NCBI GenBank assembly: GCA_036417435.1
Contig: CM070904.1
Span: 41,450,408-41,514,407, forward strand
Direction of reading: 5' to 3'
Origin: Inia geoffrensis
Lineage: Eukaryota > Chordata > Mammalia > Artiodactyla > Iniidae
Length of the DNA stretch: 64,000 nt
Shown in pieces: positions 46,183 to 57,725 of this stretch; the first letter of the stretch is position 1; each line of letters opens with the position of its first letter. The notes below the pieces were generated by a model. The model saw nothing but the letters and a program-made list of their open reading frames with translations, was not told the DNA's origin and made no database searches. The position numbers and the translations under genes are program-made.

Positions 46183-46256
<74 letters not shown>
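46178..46256. repeat. compound (TG)n(TA)n microsatellite
   Basis: About 10 TG units followed by about 25 TA units with one TG interruption. Likely length-variable. Confidence 0.95.
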
Positions 46257-46258
<2 letters not shown>

Positions 46259-46384
46259 AGAAATAACAGTTTCATGAAATAATTCTCACCCTGAGTATAT
46301 GACAGACATATTCCATGCTATGCTCTATCAGTTTTTAAAGTGCTGATTTTTACCCACTAAACTGAGAACATAGTCCACATGGAC

Positions 46385-46590
46385 TGTAGTATTGGACTGA
46401 TGGGGTTGAAATCTTGGCTTTTCCCTTTTCTAGCTGTGTGATATTGATGAAATTACTAAACTATTCTGTGCTATCAGTAAAATGGGGAAAATAATATATC
46501 TACTTTACAAGGCTGTTATGAGGATGAAATGAGTTAGAGAACTTAGAACAGTGACCGGCACATAGTAAGCACTATAAAATTATCAATTAA
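46385..46590 (+). mobile_element. MIR SINE, nearly full length
   Basis: 'ttgaaatcttggcttttccc', 'ctagctgtgtgatattgatgaaattact', 'agtaaaatggggaaaataat', 'aacagtgaccggcacatagtaagcac' are the MIR landmarks in sense. Confidence 0.85.
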
Positions 46591-46956
46591 AAGTGCGTTC
46601 ACAACCCACTAATTTGTCATAACTTGAAATTTGCAAAAACCACCTCTCAGATGACCTAGATCGCTCTCACCTGCTACCTTACCTTACAACAGACACAAAT
46701 TAGTAAACTAAACTTAACTTCCTCAGAGGCAAATTTAGTAAACACCTCTGTTTTATAGGGAAGATGAAAAAACTGTATTTCCTTCTAAAACCTTAAAATG
46801 TTCTTCTAAAATGTAAATCTATGGGGGAGACAAGGCATGATCTCTTGGAAATCCAAAGCATAAAAGGAAAATCCTCCCTGAGATGATGTCTTATTCATTG
46901 GTACAGTGCCTTGCATTTAATGTTTTCTCAAAAACTATTTGTTTAAAGTAAATGGA

Positions 46957-47079
46957 GGGAATTCCCTGGGGGTCCAGTGGTTAGGACTCTGCACTTTCAC
47001 TGCCGAGGGCCCGGCTTCAATCCCTGGTCAGGGAACTAAGATCCCACAGCTGCATGGCATGGCCAAAAAAAAAAAAAAA
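46957..47079 (+). mobile_element. short tRNA-derived cetartiodactyl SINE
   Basis: 'gggaattccctgggggtccagtggttagg', 'ggcttcaatccctggtcagggaactaag' and a 15-A tail: a tRNA-headed SINE distinct from the long CHR copies and shared widely among cetartiodactyls. Confidence 0.85.
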
Positions 47080-47319
47080 TAGTGAAAGGAAACCTTACTA
47101 GAAGAGTTCTTAAGGAGAGCAATTGATTCATATAGATAATAAATTAATAAATTTGTAATTTATGAAGAATTTCCTGTTCATTTATATCTTAAAATCTGAA
47201 AGTCCCTGCTTCCCAAAATGTGTTATGTGGAATGCTAAATGGATACATAAAAGTTTGAGACTCTGAGAGAATCACAATATATAGTATAATAATAGATTAT
47301 TTGCAAAAACAACCCCAAA

Positions 47320-47700
47320 TTGTAACTGTTGAAATGGGATAAAATTTTATTTATCTCTCAGCAAACAGTCCTAGATGGGATTTCCTGGTAGGGATAGGAC
47401 ACTCTGACCCACACAGTCATCCTGGGATCCAGGCTAATGGAGCATCTGCCATCTTCAAGCTTGGCTTTCAAAGCCATTCCAGTTATCACCGTTCCAGATC
47501 CCTGGAGAGGGTGAAGAGCACGGAGGAAAGCATGTGGGAGGTTTTAGGGTGAGAGGTGGGGTGTCACACATAGCCTCCTACTTACCTTTCATTTGCCAGA
47601 ACTCAGTTACCTGGTCACACCCACCTGCAAGGAAGGCTGGGATATATGGTCTACTCCTGTGCCCTGGAAGAAAGGAGAGAACAGATTTTGATGCCTTAAT
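47320..47700. repeat. unclassified medium-reiteration repeat, copy 1
   Basis: Shares the order 'catcctgggatccaggctaatggagc', 'gggaggttttagg', 'ccagaactcagttacctggtcacac', 'caaggaaggctgggatatatggtctac' with a family I know from mammalian introns but cannot name. 57400-57725 appears to be a relative. Confidence 0.45.
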
Positions 47701-48159
47701 AGAAGACTCTGTAAAAACACAGTAAAGATCTATTACAAAGATCCTTATTTAGCACTATTTAGCTCAATATTTCCTAAATGCATTTGACTGTGAAACTCTT
47801 GTCTCTCGGTGCCTATTAACACACTGTAGAAAATGACATACTTCGGTAAAGACTGCTATCAGGAGACTATCAAATCCCATAATGAAAAGAAACCTAAATT
47901 TTCCAAGAATGATAGGACAGATAAATTTTTTAAATGTTTTAAAATATTAATTTTAACACAAATACAGAAAACCATGTAAAAGAAATTGTACAGTTTAATG
48001 ATCAGGTAAACACTCTTGAAGAAGCCCCCCAGGTTAGGAGATAGAAACTCGCCAGTGACGTACAAAAAGCTTCATAGCTTATAACCTCCTCACTTCCCTC
48101 AAAAGGCAACTCTGCACAGACTTCTATGATAATCTTTTTTCTTACTTTTTCTTTAGATC

Positions 48160-48720
48160 TGTAATCTGTGTGGGCTAGCCATTAAGTTCAAGCTTGTTTT
48201 TTTGTATGTCTTTAAATCTCTTTTAATCTAGCTTCTTCCATTTCTTTCTTTTTTTTTTCTTCCAGCAATTTATTGGTAAGGAAACAGGTCACCTTTCCTA
48301 TTGAATTTCCCAGTCTGTCTCTTAAATTACATCCCCGTGGTGAAGTTTAACACGTTCCTCTGTCCTGGAATTTCCCATAAATTGGAAGTTGGATGCAGCA
48401 AGTTAATCAGATTCGGGTCTTTGGCAAGAGACTCCTTCATAGAAGATGTGCTCTTTTTCAGGAGGCATGCAAGGTGTGGTTATCCCTTTTTATGTGCTTG
48501 GCTATCATTGATGGTCAAAGCCTAAACTCTTTATCATTTAGGAAACACAAAATGGCAACCTTCCAATTCTTTCATCCTTTCTCGTTTACTTGTGGAAGTA
48601 CTACTGTAAGGAGAAACTTTGCCCAAACTGATAATCACCTACTGATCTCTCCACGGATCCCTTATAGTCCCTGCTTTAGGAAAATGTAAAAATCTCCTAC
48701 TCCCAGGTTTAGTCTTCCAG
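48160..48720. mobile_element. old L1M-type 3' UTR-like sequence
   Basis: 'gattcgggtctttggcaagagactccttcatagaagatgtg', 'caggaggcatgcaaggtgtggttatccc' and 'actgtaaggagaaactttgcc' follow the order of ancient L1 3' UTRs. The next kilobase (48721-49735) shows nothing recognised, and its 124-codon ORF looks random. Confidence 0.5.
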
Positions 48721-49735
48721 GTTGGTATTCTTGGGTATGTCAGATGCCCCATTTTTACCTTCTTCTTTCTCCTGCTGGATGCTGATATCACACAGGTTCC
48801 GTAACTTCAGTCATTGGTCCCCACCTGTTCATAGTTTGAGGTTTGTGGAGACAACCTGTCACTTCATTTTACTGAGCATATAGTCTGTATGGTTTTGACT
48901 TTGCTCTCTTTGTTGCATTATGATATACAAAGAACGTTTATTTTTCATGCCTGTAATGAGTTTCTCAGAATCTCTGAGAAATATTTTAAACAAGAGAGGC
49001 ATGAGTAACATTCTTCAGGCAATTTTTCTATCCTAGAGGTTTTCTCTTATCAACCTTTGAGAATCAGGGTTTAGTTTCATTCAAAAATTTCCTTATAAAG
49101 CATTGCAATGGTTTTGTTTGTTTGTTTGTTTTTTTGCCTCATGAAAGAAAGCAGAACTACTGACTGACAATAGGGCTAATTGGCTAAATGAGGGAGAGAC
49201 ACTCTCAGAATTATCAGAGATACCCTGTAACAGAGTAAAGGCCTTGGGTTTCAATATCTGATGGGTGCTGACAAAGCCAGGCCTTAGGGAGTCATGCTTA
49301 TCTCAAGACAAGAAATTTACAGAGTGACTTCAATTCACAGGTACCTGGATTTATGCCAGGTTTTATTAAACTGTCATTGTTAATAGTTCAGTGTTATGAG
49401 AAAAATATCGAATTATACATTCTTAGTTGGATTTATTGAAGATAAATCATCTAAATTGTTACTTTATATAGGTAAATTAAAAACCCATTTGCTGATATAC
49501 TTTATTAATTTAATGATAGACTATTCTGGGAAATACCATTTGGACATTATAAAAAAAGCATGGGAAGGAGAGAAAATATTATATTCTCATTTTATCAGAC
49601 ATACAGACCTACGGGGAACCCTTACATTTACACAGTGCGATCAGAGTCGAGGGTTGACCTTTTGTCTGCTAATGGCAGCTTACAAAAATCCGGTCTTATC
49701 GCCCAGAAAGAACCAAATTATCCTACACCACCAAA

Positions 49736-50045
49736 TATTTATTATTTACATACTGTATGTCAGACCCTGAACAAGGCTCTCAATGTCCAAGAAAATTAAG
49801 ACACATGCTCTCCAAATAGCCCATGGGAAGGAATACACACATATCAATACTAGTGCAGCGGAAATGTTTACTACACGTGGTGACTCCATTTATAAGAGTA
49901 CAAGGAAGTCAGTGGAGGCTCTCAGAGGGACTATCTGATTTAATTTTGACAGATGAATACAAATATTTAGGTCAGGCCCAGCGGTAAAGGCCTTCTTGTT
50001 AGAGAGAACAAAATGTGTGAAGGCACAATGTCGTAGTGAAGGATT
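49736..50045 (-). mobile_element. L2 LINE 3' part (antisense)
   Basis: 'atactgtatgtcagaccctgaacaaggctctc', 'agtcagtggaggctctcagaggg' and 'gagaacaaaatgtgtgaaggcac' follow the reversed L2 order. Confidence 0.55.
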
Positions 50046-52675
50046 GAACTTTAAGGTAAGTGCTGGTTTTCAGAGTTCAAAAATCTAGTCTCATAAAGGG
50101 GCTTATGTACCAGATTCTACTGGTTCTTATTGGTCATCTCCTTCCCTAGCAAATAAACTTTAGCTATATTACTTTGTCCTTTATAATGAGACTGGTCCAA
50201 AGCTGACTCTCGGTTAGTTATCAACACATCAGTTTCTCACTTCTCTATTCAGGAAGTTGACAGTATGTCTTTGTATAAATACTCTAGGGGAGAAAAGATC
50301 CCAGTTTATATCTGAAGAGTCTTGACCCAATAAAGAAATCATCTGGGTGAAAGCCTCCTCTGTCCTTCTTTTTTTCTTAGCCCACCCTCATCTCCCTAGT
50401 GACCTATTCATTATCTTATGAACTTCCAATAAATAGCTAATGAAGAGAAAGGAGTGAGGAGACACACTAAGTCAATCTATGACTTGTTGGCAGCACTAGG
50501 GCAATTTTAAAAGGTGGAATGTACAAATATCACCTGAGATTAGGTTGGATTGTGTTTGTGGATTTCAGTCATCTGCACCTCCTTTGCCTGTTTCTATGGA
50601 TAGCGTTAGTAAGACAGTTAGCTGCAGTGTTGGTTTTCAATATATTAATTTCTAGAAAGTGATAATTAAAGTCTACATGGCTATGAATGACAGGCAGAGA
50701 GAGGGTATCATCTTAAAAGCATATCCAGCGGACTAGAGACTGATACGTATATGAGGTCTGAGGGAAGGTTTTCTTAAAGACTATCAAACTATGCCCCTGT
50801 CTTCTTCAAACCCCTTTCTCACCCAGGTCTAGAGGAAGAACTAAGATACAGAATATATAAGTGAATTGCTCAAGGTTACATAGTAATTTCAGTTGTGTGT
50901 TCATGTTTGTGTGTGTTATTTTCTCTTTTGCTTTATTTGATGGTTTAGACTAAGCAGGTTCATAATCCTTACACGTGCTCCTTTCGTTCAAACGTTAATT
51001 GATTTTTATAAGGTAGAAAAGTAGTAGAACACTCATCAGGAGTATCTTTTAAGATACTTTCATTTTCTTTCACTGGTAAATCATTTCAGTTATTATTCCT
51101 TCCCATGAGAGCAAACAAGTTGGTGAACTAATGAATTATTTGTAAGCATTTAGCATGGGATTCCTTTTCAGATAATTCAGAATAATTACCTGATTTCAAT
51201 GGCTCTTCTTGATCATCTAGAGACAATTTGATACAGTTAAAACATAAAATGACTTTAAAAGTATTGACAGATGATTCAGCTATAAAGCCACATGGATAGT
51301 AAATGTGTTTCAATGGCTCTAAACATTTAAAATTAGAAGAGACTTTTGTGGCATTTTTCTGCATATTTCAGTGCCATCCAACATTATCATTTTGATTAAC
51401 AGCCAAGATTAAGTTTACAGGTTGTTCTTGCTACAATATCTGAAAAGGTAAAGGAATAAAAAAATAAACAAAACATCCCAAATATGGAAATGATGATTTG
51501 ATGACATCACTTCAGAGACTTTTCTTTTTCCTGTGGCTTAAACATCTATGTGCCCGAGGTTTCTGGGTCTGGAATTACATTGTCGTGACCATATTTAATG
51601 GTGTTTATTGAACCACCACTGTAGGTAAAAAATGTATACCAAGATTTCCAGGCAGTGATATGGGAAGTAGAAGTCATGATCCATCATGCCTTCAAAGAGT
51701 TTATAAAGAAAAGGAGATGGAGTAATAAAGAAACAAAGAATGATCATATAAGGGCGGGTAGAACATATATGTATATGTTTAGAATCAAAGCCTGTGCTCT
51801 TCAGCATGGGTTGCTTAGGAAGGAAGAGAAGGATCTGTCATTCTTAAGAGAAAGACTGTCAACAATGAAGCCTTGGTTAGTGTTCTAAAGAAGAAGAAGT
51901 ATAGGATTTAGGACACGTGAAAGGAGATTATTCCAGTGGGGGGGAGGGACTTCTGAAGGTCCTCTGTGAGTACAGCAGATGGATGACAGGTAGAAGGTAG
52001 CTTTACCTGGCTCAAGAATGTCATATGAATTGAGGCTATAGGAGGACATGTGAGACCCCTGGGTAGATTTTGATTTTTGCAGGAGATCTTTGAAGTTCAT
52101 ATTTGTACATTTATTTTGCTGAAAGGGCAACAGCATGCAGTGGCTCATCTTCTGTGGATCAGAGGGCCTCCCAAATAAGAGGAAAGTTTTGGTATATCGG
52201 CAATATCGATTTCATAATTCCCTCTGTTTTTTTTTTAAATGATTTTCTCATTAAAATGTTCTGTGTGATTATTTCTATTGGGCTAGACTATCTGAGGGCA
52301 CAAGGGACATTATCTTCCTTTTTTTCATTCATTGAAACATCAAAATGCATTCGTCTCTTGCTACGTGGCAGACGAATTTTAGAATAGAGAGTGTTGAATG
52401 GATGAAAATAGTCTCATGTGCCTAACTATACATGGGAGATAGAAATGTAGGCTTCATCATAATGTAGAACAAGAAAGAGCTGTCAGGTGAAAACCCCAAA
52501 AACTATTTACATTGAATCCCATAATGGTTTTATTTTCTAAATATTGTTTCATACTCTCAACAGTCTCTACCCTGTGGCTGCTGTACGTGTGTCTCCGTGT
52601 ATACAGATAAGCACATAGAATTTATCAACAAACACGGGGTCCTTTCTAACTCTGCCTGCTCTTTGATTTTCACAG
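50046..52675. other. 3' end of the giant intron, mostly single-copy
   Basis: No further exon. A MIR core trace lies near 50830-50890 ('gaattgctcaaggttacatag'). The last 30 bases are pyrimidine-rich ('tctaactctgcctgctctttgattttcacag') and form the acceptor of the next exon. Confidence 0.55.
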
Positions 52676-52817
52676 TCGTGTGATCCACACACAACGCAGA
52701 GAAGAACCCGCCATCTGCTGAGGCCCTCGCTGAGCTCAAGGACGTGCGCTGAAGACTCACAGGTGCGGCCCTGCCTCCTCAATGAAAATTGCTTCCAGTT
52801 CCAGTACAATCTAACAG
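52676..52817 (+). CDS. THSD7B: THSD7B internal exon, second in window (142 bp)
   Basis: Acceptor 'gattttcacag|tcg', donor 'ctaacag|gtacgg'. It enters in phase 0, gives 47 codons plus one base, and leaves in phase 1. It completes the TSP1 domain begun 48.6 kb upstream: 'SCDPHT', a basic strand with 'QRRTRHLLRP' and the later Cys residues in 'RTCAEDSQVRPC' and 'NENC'. The end 'NLT' is a potential N-glycosylation site placed like 'NVT' in THSD7A. No stop, no frameshift. The frame is conserved in character while the flanking introns are not, as expected for a real exon. Confidence 0.9.
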
Positions 52818-54212
52818 GTACGGTTGAAAACCACGAAGCAAGGAACCAAACTGTCATAGGATGGAGCTGGTCCATGGCTTTTGTTACTTCAAGAAATTCA
52901 AGCTTGTGATGTACTCGCTCTATGGGGCTCACGAAGGATGAATGGGGGGCCTGACTGGATAGGGGTGTTTTAGAAGCACTGAAAATCACCACAGCCTCAT
53001 TCAGACACAGCTCAGGTTTCTCTTGGGCACCATAGGGCTCAGTGTCTGATATCAAAGGACTGTGTAGTCACATTGATCTGCTCCCTGCCATTCCCTGTAG
53101 CGGCAGACACACAGAATGCCACGAAATGTGGAAGCGGTTGTCTCAGCATAGAATTCAGTACCGATGACCAAATGGCCACGTGCCTGCAGAGGCAAAACAG
53201 TAGCCTTTTCCTGAAACTAATTCCCCACTGAGGACACAACGGCACAACTGAGATTTCTCGTGTAGAGAACCTCCTAGGGAACTCTATGGGGCTGTCTGAT
53301 TGTCTTTATAGGTGAACACTGACCTGGTGTATTTTCCCTTTTTCTTTAGTTAAAGGTCCTTCAGATCATTAGTTTTCATAATTATTTTTGAGAAATACAG
53401 TAAAATTTCCTTTACTGGAAGAGCATGTCTTTAAAATGCTGATTTTACTATACGTGGCTTTACTCTTCCTATTAAGCTCTTAGATCATCTACCAAATATG
53501 AAAAATCTCCTTAGATAGGTTCTTAGTGTATAGGCTCTAGGATCTTTTTTTTTTTTCTACCCACAACAACAAAATAAGATTTTTTTAAAAGAATTAGTCA
53601 TGGGATGATTTATTCTAATTCCTGGTGTCCAGTTGGTAATACAGTTAGCCAAACTGACAAAAGCTTCTCTCATGAGAGAATAATTTTCGTAAAATGAGAG
53701 TTCCTGAAATGGTGCATATATCTTGCCCTCTTCCCCTTCTGGGGTACCTCTCTTGGCTCCACTGTACCAAATGATTTAGAAAATTATATTTATTCCTTGA
53801 AAACATCTTCAAGTTTACATCAAAGACTAGCATCATTTCTGGTGGTGGTTTTTTTTTTTCCTCTCTCAATTATCCCCAGCAAATAGATGATTCCAAACTG
53901 GTTTTCCTTTGCCCTTGTGCTTAGTGTTTCTCTTTTCCTACCTCAGCCAACTCTGAGATGGTTTCTAAAACTTACTTGGCTTTTGACCTCAAGAAACCAA
54001 ACTTAGGAAGGTAGCTCACTTTGTTATTTGGTGATCTGATTGATTGTTTTTCAATAAAAGAATTGCAGGATGCTTTTAGAAGCCACTTGAAAGTGGTTTT
54101 AGGATTCTGTGCACACTCTCCTTCTCCACCAATGCAGAGGATCAAAGGTGTGTTGTATTTTGCTCACGTGGTCATAACTTTGAAACTCAGTGTGGTGACC
54201 CTGTGCCTGTAG
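52818..54212 (+). other. THSD7B: THSD7B intron (1,395 bp)
   Basis: Phase-1 intron, gtacgg to cctgtag. No clear repeats were recognised, only short T-runs (about 53547 and 53850). The acceptor region is poor in pyrimidines. Confidence 0.8.
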
Positions 54213-54328
54213 AGTGGAGCACATGCCAGCTGAATGAAAATGCGACCTGTGGGCAAGGCATCAGGACCCGCCTTCTGAGCTGTGTGCGCAGTGATGGCAA
54301 GCCTGTTAGCGTGGACCAATGCGAGCAG
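54213..54328 (+). CDS. THSD7B: THSD7B internal exon, third in window (116 bp)
   Basis: Acceptor 'ctgtgcctgtag|ag', donor 'gagcag|gtaagt' (perfect donor). Two bases complete a Glu codon, 38 codons follow, leaving in phase 0. The peptide 'EWSTCQLNENATCGQG' and 'IRTRLLSCVRSDGKPV' lines up residue for residue with the THSD7A segment 'DWSTCQLSEKAVCGNG' and differs enough to be the paralogue. 'NAT' is a second possible N-glycosylation site, absent at that place in THSD7A as I recall it. An in-frame ATG at 54203 is intronic and not a start. Length is not a multiple of three, so skipping would shift the frame. Confidence 0.92.
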
Positions 54329-56458
54329 GTAAGTTGTGTATATTTGTGTCCCACACCCATGGCTTTGTTTGTTGTTGTTGTTGTTGTTGTTGTTGTTTGA
54401 ATAGTGGTCTGCAGCCTCCACGATGCTTGATATAAATGACAGTCTGATTTTTTCTCATCACAGCTTAGGTTCAGTTAGAGTAGAGGTACTAGTATCATAC
54501 AGTTATATCTCACTAGTTTGAACTTAGTTAAAATGACCAGGAAAGGTCATTTTGCATTGGGGAAATGGATTCATTAAAAATATAGTTTTTTCCATTATTT
54601 TAAAGAACTTATTTGCCAACAAACTCTTGACATCAGGTGACTCTAATATTTAAATATGACTCTTTGTATTGGGCGGGTGATTCATTTGCCTAAATAGGAA
54701 ACACTGTTCCTTGCATATAAGATGAATACTGACACTTGCTATTAGAATACTTTGCTAATTTGCTTAGCAAATGATTGCTAGGTAATTAGCACAGTTGCAT
54801 TTTTCTTCTCAAGGTAAGTCAAAATGCCTGCCTACCAAGTTTCAAATTAGTGGCTTTTGAATTTTTGTAATTTTATTGCTCCCTTTTATTCCCTATGACA
54901 AAATATGTGGAGTTTGGACAAAAACTGTAATCAAACCTGTTCCAAAACAGTTGGCGTTTCCTTCCCAACATATAAGTGAAATGCACGATGGGGGCAGTTT
55001 AATAGAAATAAAGATGACCATATGCTGTCCCATTATAAGAATCACTAAAACGTTCTTTGGAATAATTGGAAATAGGTGGGGCCAGTTAGCTTAGGTTTCC
55101 ACGGAAACCGGCAAAATAAAAGCTGTCCCATTTCTCCTTAAGTAAGAAGAGTCCACAAGTGGAAATTAAAATCAGAACAAAACCCTCCTCACCGATCCTG
55201 ATTCAACCTTGTTAAGTATTGCCATAACATCTCTTTAAACCAACAGTATCACCATGGACCAACACCAGCCCTGAGACTAGACCATGTGAAATTGAACATC
55301 CCATTTAATGAAATGCTGAGACTGGCTAATACAGGGCAGAGTTCTGTCTACCACGTGTCAGTGATTTATTTTAACATTTTGTTTAATTTCATCTCCCTCT
55401 CAAGATGTCGTCTGCTTCAAGACAAATAAATCACCAATCAACACAACTCCAAATAAGTGAAAATCTTACATTTCGTGTACATAATAAACCTTTCCTTTTA
55501 ATACAAAGAGCGATATAAACTATTCATGAATAGAAAAATCAGTTTCTCTGCTTTCTAAATTCCCATATATCCAGCAAATATTTAAAGACTGTTAAAGTCC
55601 CAAATTAACCTAACTAGAATACCTATTTGTATCAAATGGATCATAGATCCCATGTGGTCATTTCTATTTTGCCCACTTAGCAAGTAATCATGCTATAATC
55701 ATTCATTTCACCTCAGTGTGGACATGGCTCATATTTAACTTGTATGGAGTGTTAGCACTTTCCCCAATCACGCAGTGTGCGATTCCTAAAACAGAATTTT
55801 TTATTATTCTTTCTGTGTTTCTTGGATGATTTATTCTTTCACTAAGACCTCTTCTACCTTGGCCATTAGAAAATGTGTAATTTTGCCTAGATGTGGATTT
55901 CAGAGAGGATAAGAGGAAAAGAAACAGTATCATCAACTTTTCCCTTGATTAAGACCATGATTGTTTTTAAGCCTAATAGGTCTTTTTTTACAAACTTTAG
56001 ATGGTTTGTAGATTTGAGTTTTATTCTTTTCCTATTTATTTTTTTAGCCTAGGTAGCTGTTAATTTGAGCTCTCTATGTACTGTTGGCCCATCCAGAGGG
56101 CAAGGAGCCTAAATTTAACAGTGAGGCATCCTCCTGGTTCCTTGCTGGCTGAGTGACAGGACAGATCTCTGTGTCACGTAACTGCCTGCTTTCCCGGTAC
56201 CTTAACTGCCAGTCTACTTCTAAAGTTGAGGATTTTATCAAATAAAATTGGGGCTGACAAGTTTCTATTTCGTGAAGTAAGGACCATCATTTTCTAGGCT
56301 TGCCATTAGTTTCTACAAGCCAGGATATTTTTCCCCACAAAAATGTAGAAAGATTATTCTCATAGAATAAAGATTACTATCCCATAAAAGGATAGTGATT
56401 TGATTTGATGTTGCTGTGAATTCTCCAGTACCATCATATGTCCCCCCCCCATCTGCAG
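54329..56458 (+). other. THSD7B: THSD7B intron (2,130 bp)
   Basis: Phase-0 intron from gtaagt to 'ccccatctgcag'. Apart from the GTT repeat near its start I see no element; the rest looks single-copy. Confidence 0.8.
54366..54398. repeat. (GTT)n microsatellite near a splice donor
   Basis: About 10 GTT units starting 38 bases after the donor of the preceding exon. Confidence 0.93.
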
Positions 56459-56576
56459 CATAACTTGGAGAAGCCCCAGAGGATGAGCCTTCACTGCCTG
56501 GTGGAATGCGTGGTCAACTGTCAGCTCTCGGGGTGGACGGCTTGGACAGAGTGCTCACAGACTTGTGGCCATGGAG
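56459..56576 (+). CDS. THSD7B: THSD7B internal exon, fourth in window (118 bp)
   Basis: Acceptor 'tccccccccccatctgcag|cat' (a C10 run in the pyrimidine tract), donor 'catggag|gtatgt'. It enters in phase 0, gives 39 codons plus one base and leaves in phase 1. The peptide runs 'HNLEKPQRM', then 'CLVECVVNC' and the start of the next TSP1 domain, 'GWTAWTECSQTCGHGG', with the canonical WxxW and CSxTCG motifs; THSD7A has 'CMVECPVNCQLSDWSPWSEC' there. The rest of this domain must lie on an exon beyond 64000, at least 7.4 kb away. No stop or frameshift. Confidence 0.92.
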
Positions 56577-56742
56577 GTATGTGGCTTCCCTGTGTTGGTT
56601 CCCACAAAGCAATTTAGTCTTTAAGTATCTCTCCGTATGCCATAGCTTGACACACGGGATAAGGCATGTTGGCCAGCTGGACATCACATGAGGCTGACCC
56701 AGGGGAGCAGAGGGAATGAGCCTGGCCTCCTATCAGTCCTTT

Positions 56743-57208
56743 TTTAGTTTTTAATGTTTCTTTTTTGTTGTTGAAGTATAGTAGACTTACAATACTGTGC
56801 CAATCTCTGCTGTCAGCAAAGTGACTCAGTTATACACATAGTAGACGTTCTTTTTTTCAATGTTCTTTTCCATTATGGTTTATCACAGGATATTGACTAT
56901 AGTTCCCCATGCTACACAGTAGGACCTTGTTGTTTATCCTTCCTATATATTAGTTTACATCTGCTCATCCCAAACTCCCAGACCTTCCCTCCCTCACACC
57001 CTTCCCCCTTGGCAACCAACCACAAGTCTGTTCTCTATGTCTGTAAGTCTGTTTCTGTTTCATAGGTAGGTTCATTTGTGCCATATTTTAGATTCCAGAT
57101 GGTATCTGTCTTTCTCTGTCTGACTTACTTCACTTAGCATGGTAATCTCTAGTTGCATCCACGTTGCTGCAAATGGCATCATTTCGTTCTTTTTTTATGG
57201 CTGAGTAG
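56743..57208 (-). mobile_element. 5'-truncated L1 3' end (antisense)
   Basis: 'ttgttgaagtatagtagacttacaatac' through 'atggctgagtag': 3' UTR only. Flanked by a perfect 12-bp duplication 'tatcagtccttt' (56731-56742 and 57209-57220). Confidence 0.93.
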
Positions 57209-57399
57209 TATCAGTCCTTTATAATGAGGCAGAGGATGAAGAACTGGCCTAGTAACAGTGGCAGACCCCAGAGGGGCCGCTGACCCCATGGGACGGTGTT
57301 TATTTTAAAGGTCCTAAGTTCAACCAATTCAAAAACTGTTAGCCTCTGTGGCTTTTAGAAGAAGATGTATCCTATAAGTAAAATTCGTTCCTGTATCAG

Positions 57400-57725
57400 G
57401 TAAACCTCCCCAGTCACAGTGGCTTCAGATCATAGGTTAGAGACTAATTTTTCACTCACATAAAGGAAGGGGTAGTTACTGCTTCACAAAGTCAACCATG
57501 GACACAGCTTGATGGAGGCCCTACCGCTTAAACATGATCAAGTTTCTCTGGAGGGTGACATCCAGCTCGTCCTGTGGAGGTTTTTATGGACCAGATTGGA
57601 AATTGTGTATATCTCTACTATCTATATATTCCATCGGATAAAATTTGGTTGCACTTCTCCAGCTCAGTGCAAGACAGCAGAGTAGGAAATGTAGTTTCTG
57701 GATGGCCAGTCGCTGCTTAGCAACA
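57400..57725. repeat. unclassified medium-reiteration repeat, copy 2
   Basis: Layout resembles 47320-47700: 'cttgatggaggccctacc', 'gtggaggtttttatggaccag', 'gtaggaaatgtagtttctgg' correspond to similar phrases there. Class unknown. Confidence 0.4.

Larger units (their letters stand above)
4119..52675 (+). other. THSD7B: giant intron of THSD7B (48,557 bp)
   Basis: Lies between a phase-0 donor (gtaatt) and a phase-0 acceptor (ttttcacag) and splits one TSP1 domain just after its WxxW segment. No further exon is needed, since the joined peptide reads straight through 'WSKCPQ' into 'SCDPHT', as in the paralogue. Nearly all long L1 copies inside lie antisense to the gene. Confidence 0.85.

Noticed and set aside
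52567..53055. 162-codon minus-strand ORF across the second exon
   Set aside because: It is the antisense shadow of a real coding exon plus flanking intron, shows no family resemblance, and has no splice or promoter evidence.
54189..54212. Alternative acceptor AG at 54189-54190 for the third exon
   Set aside because: It would add 22 bases and give an immediate in-frame TGA after the phase-1 junction.
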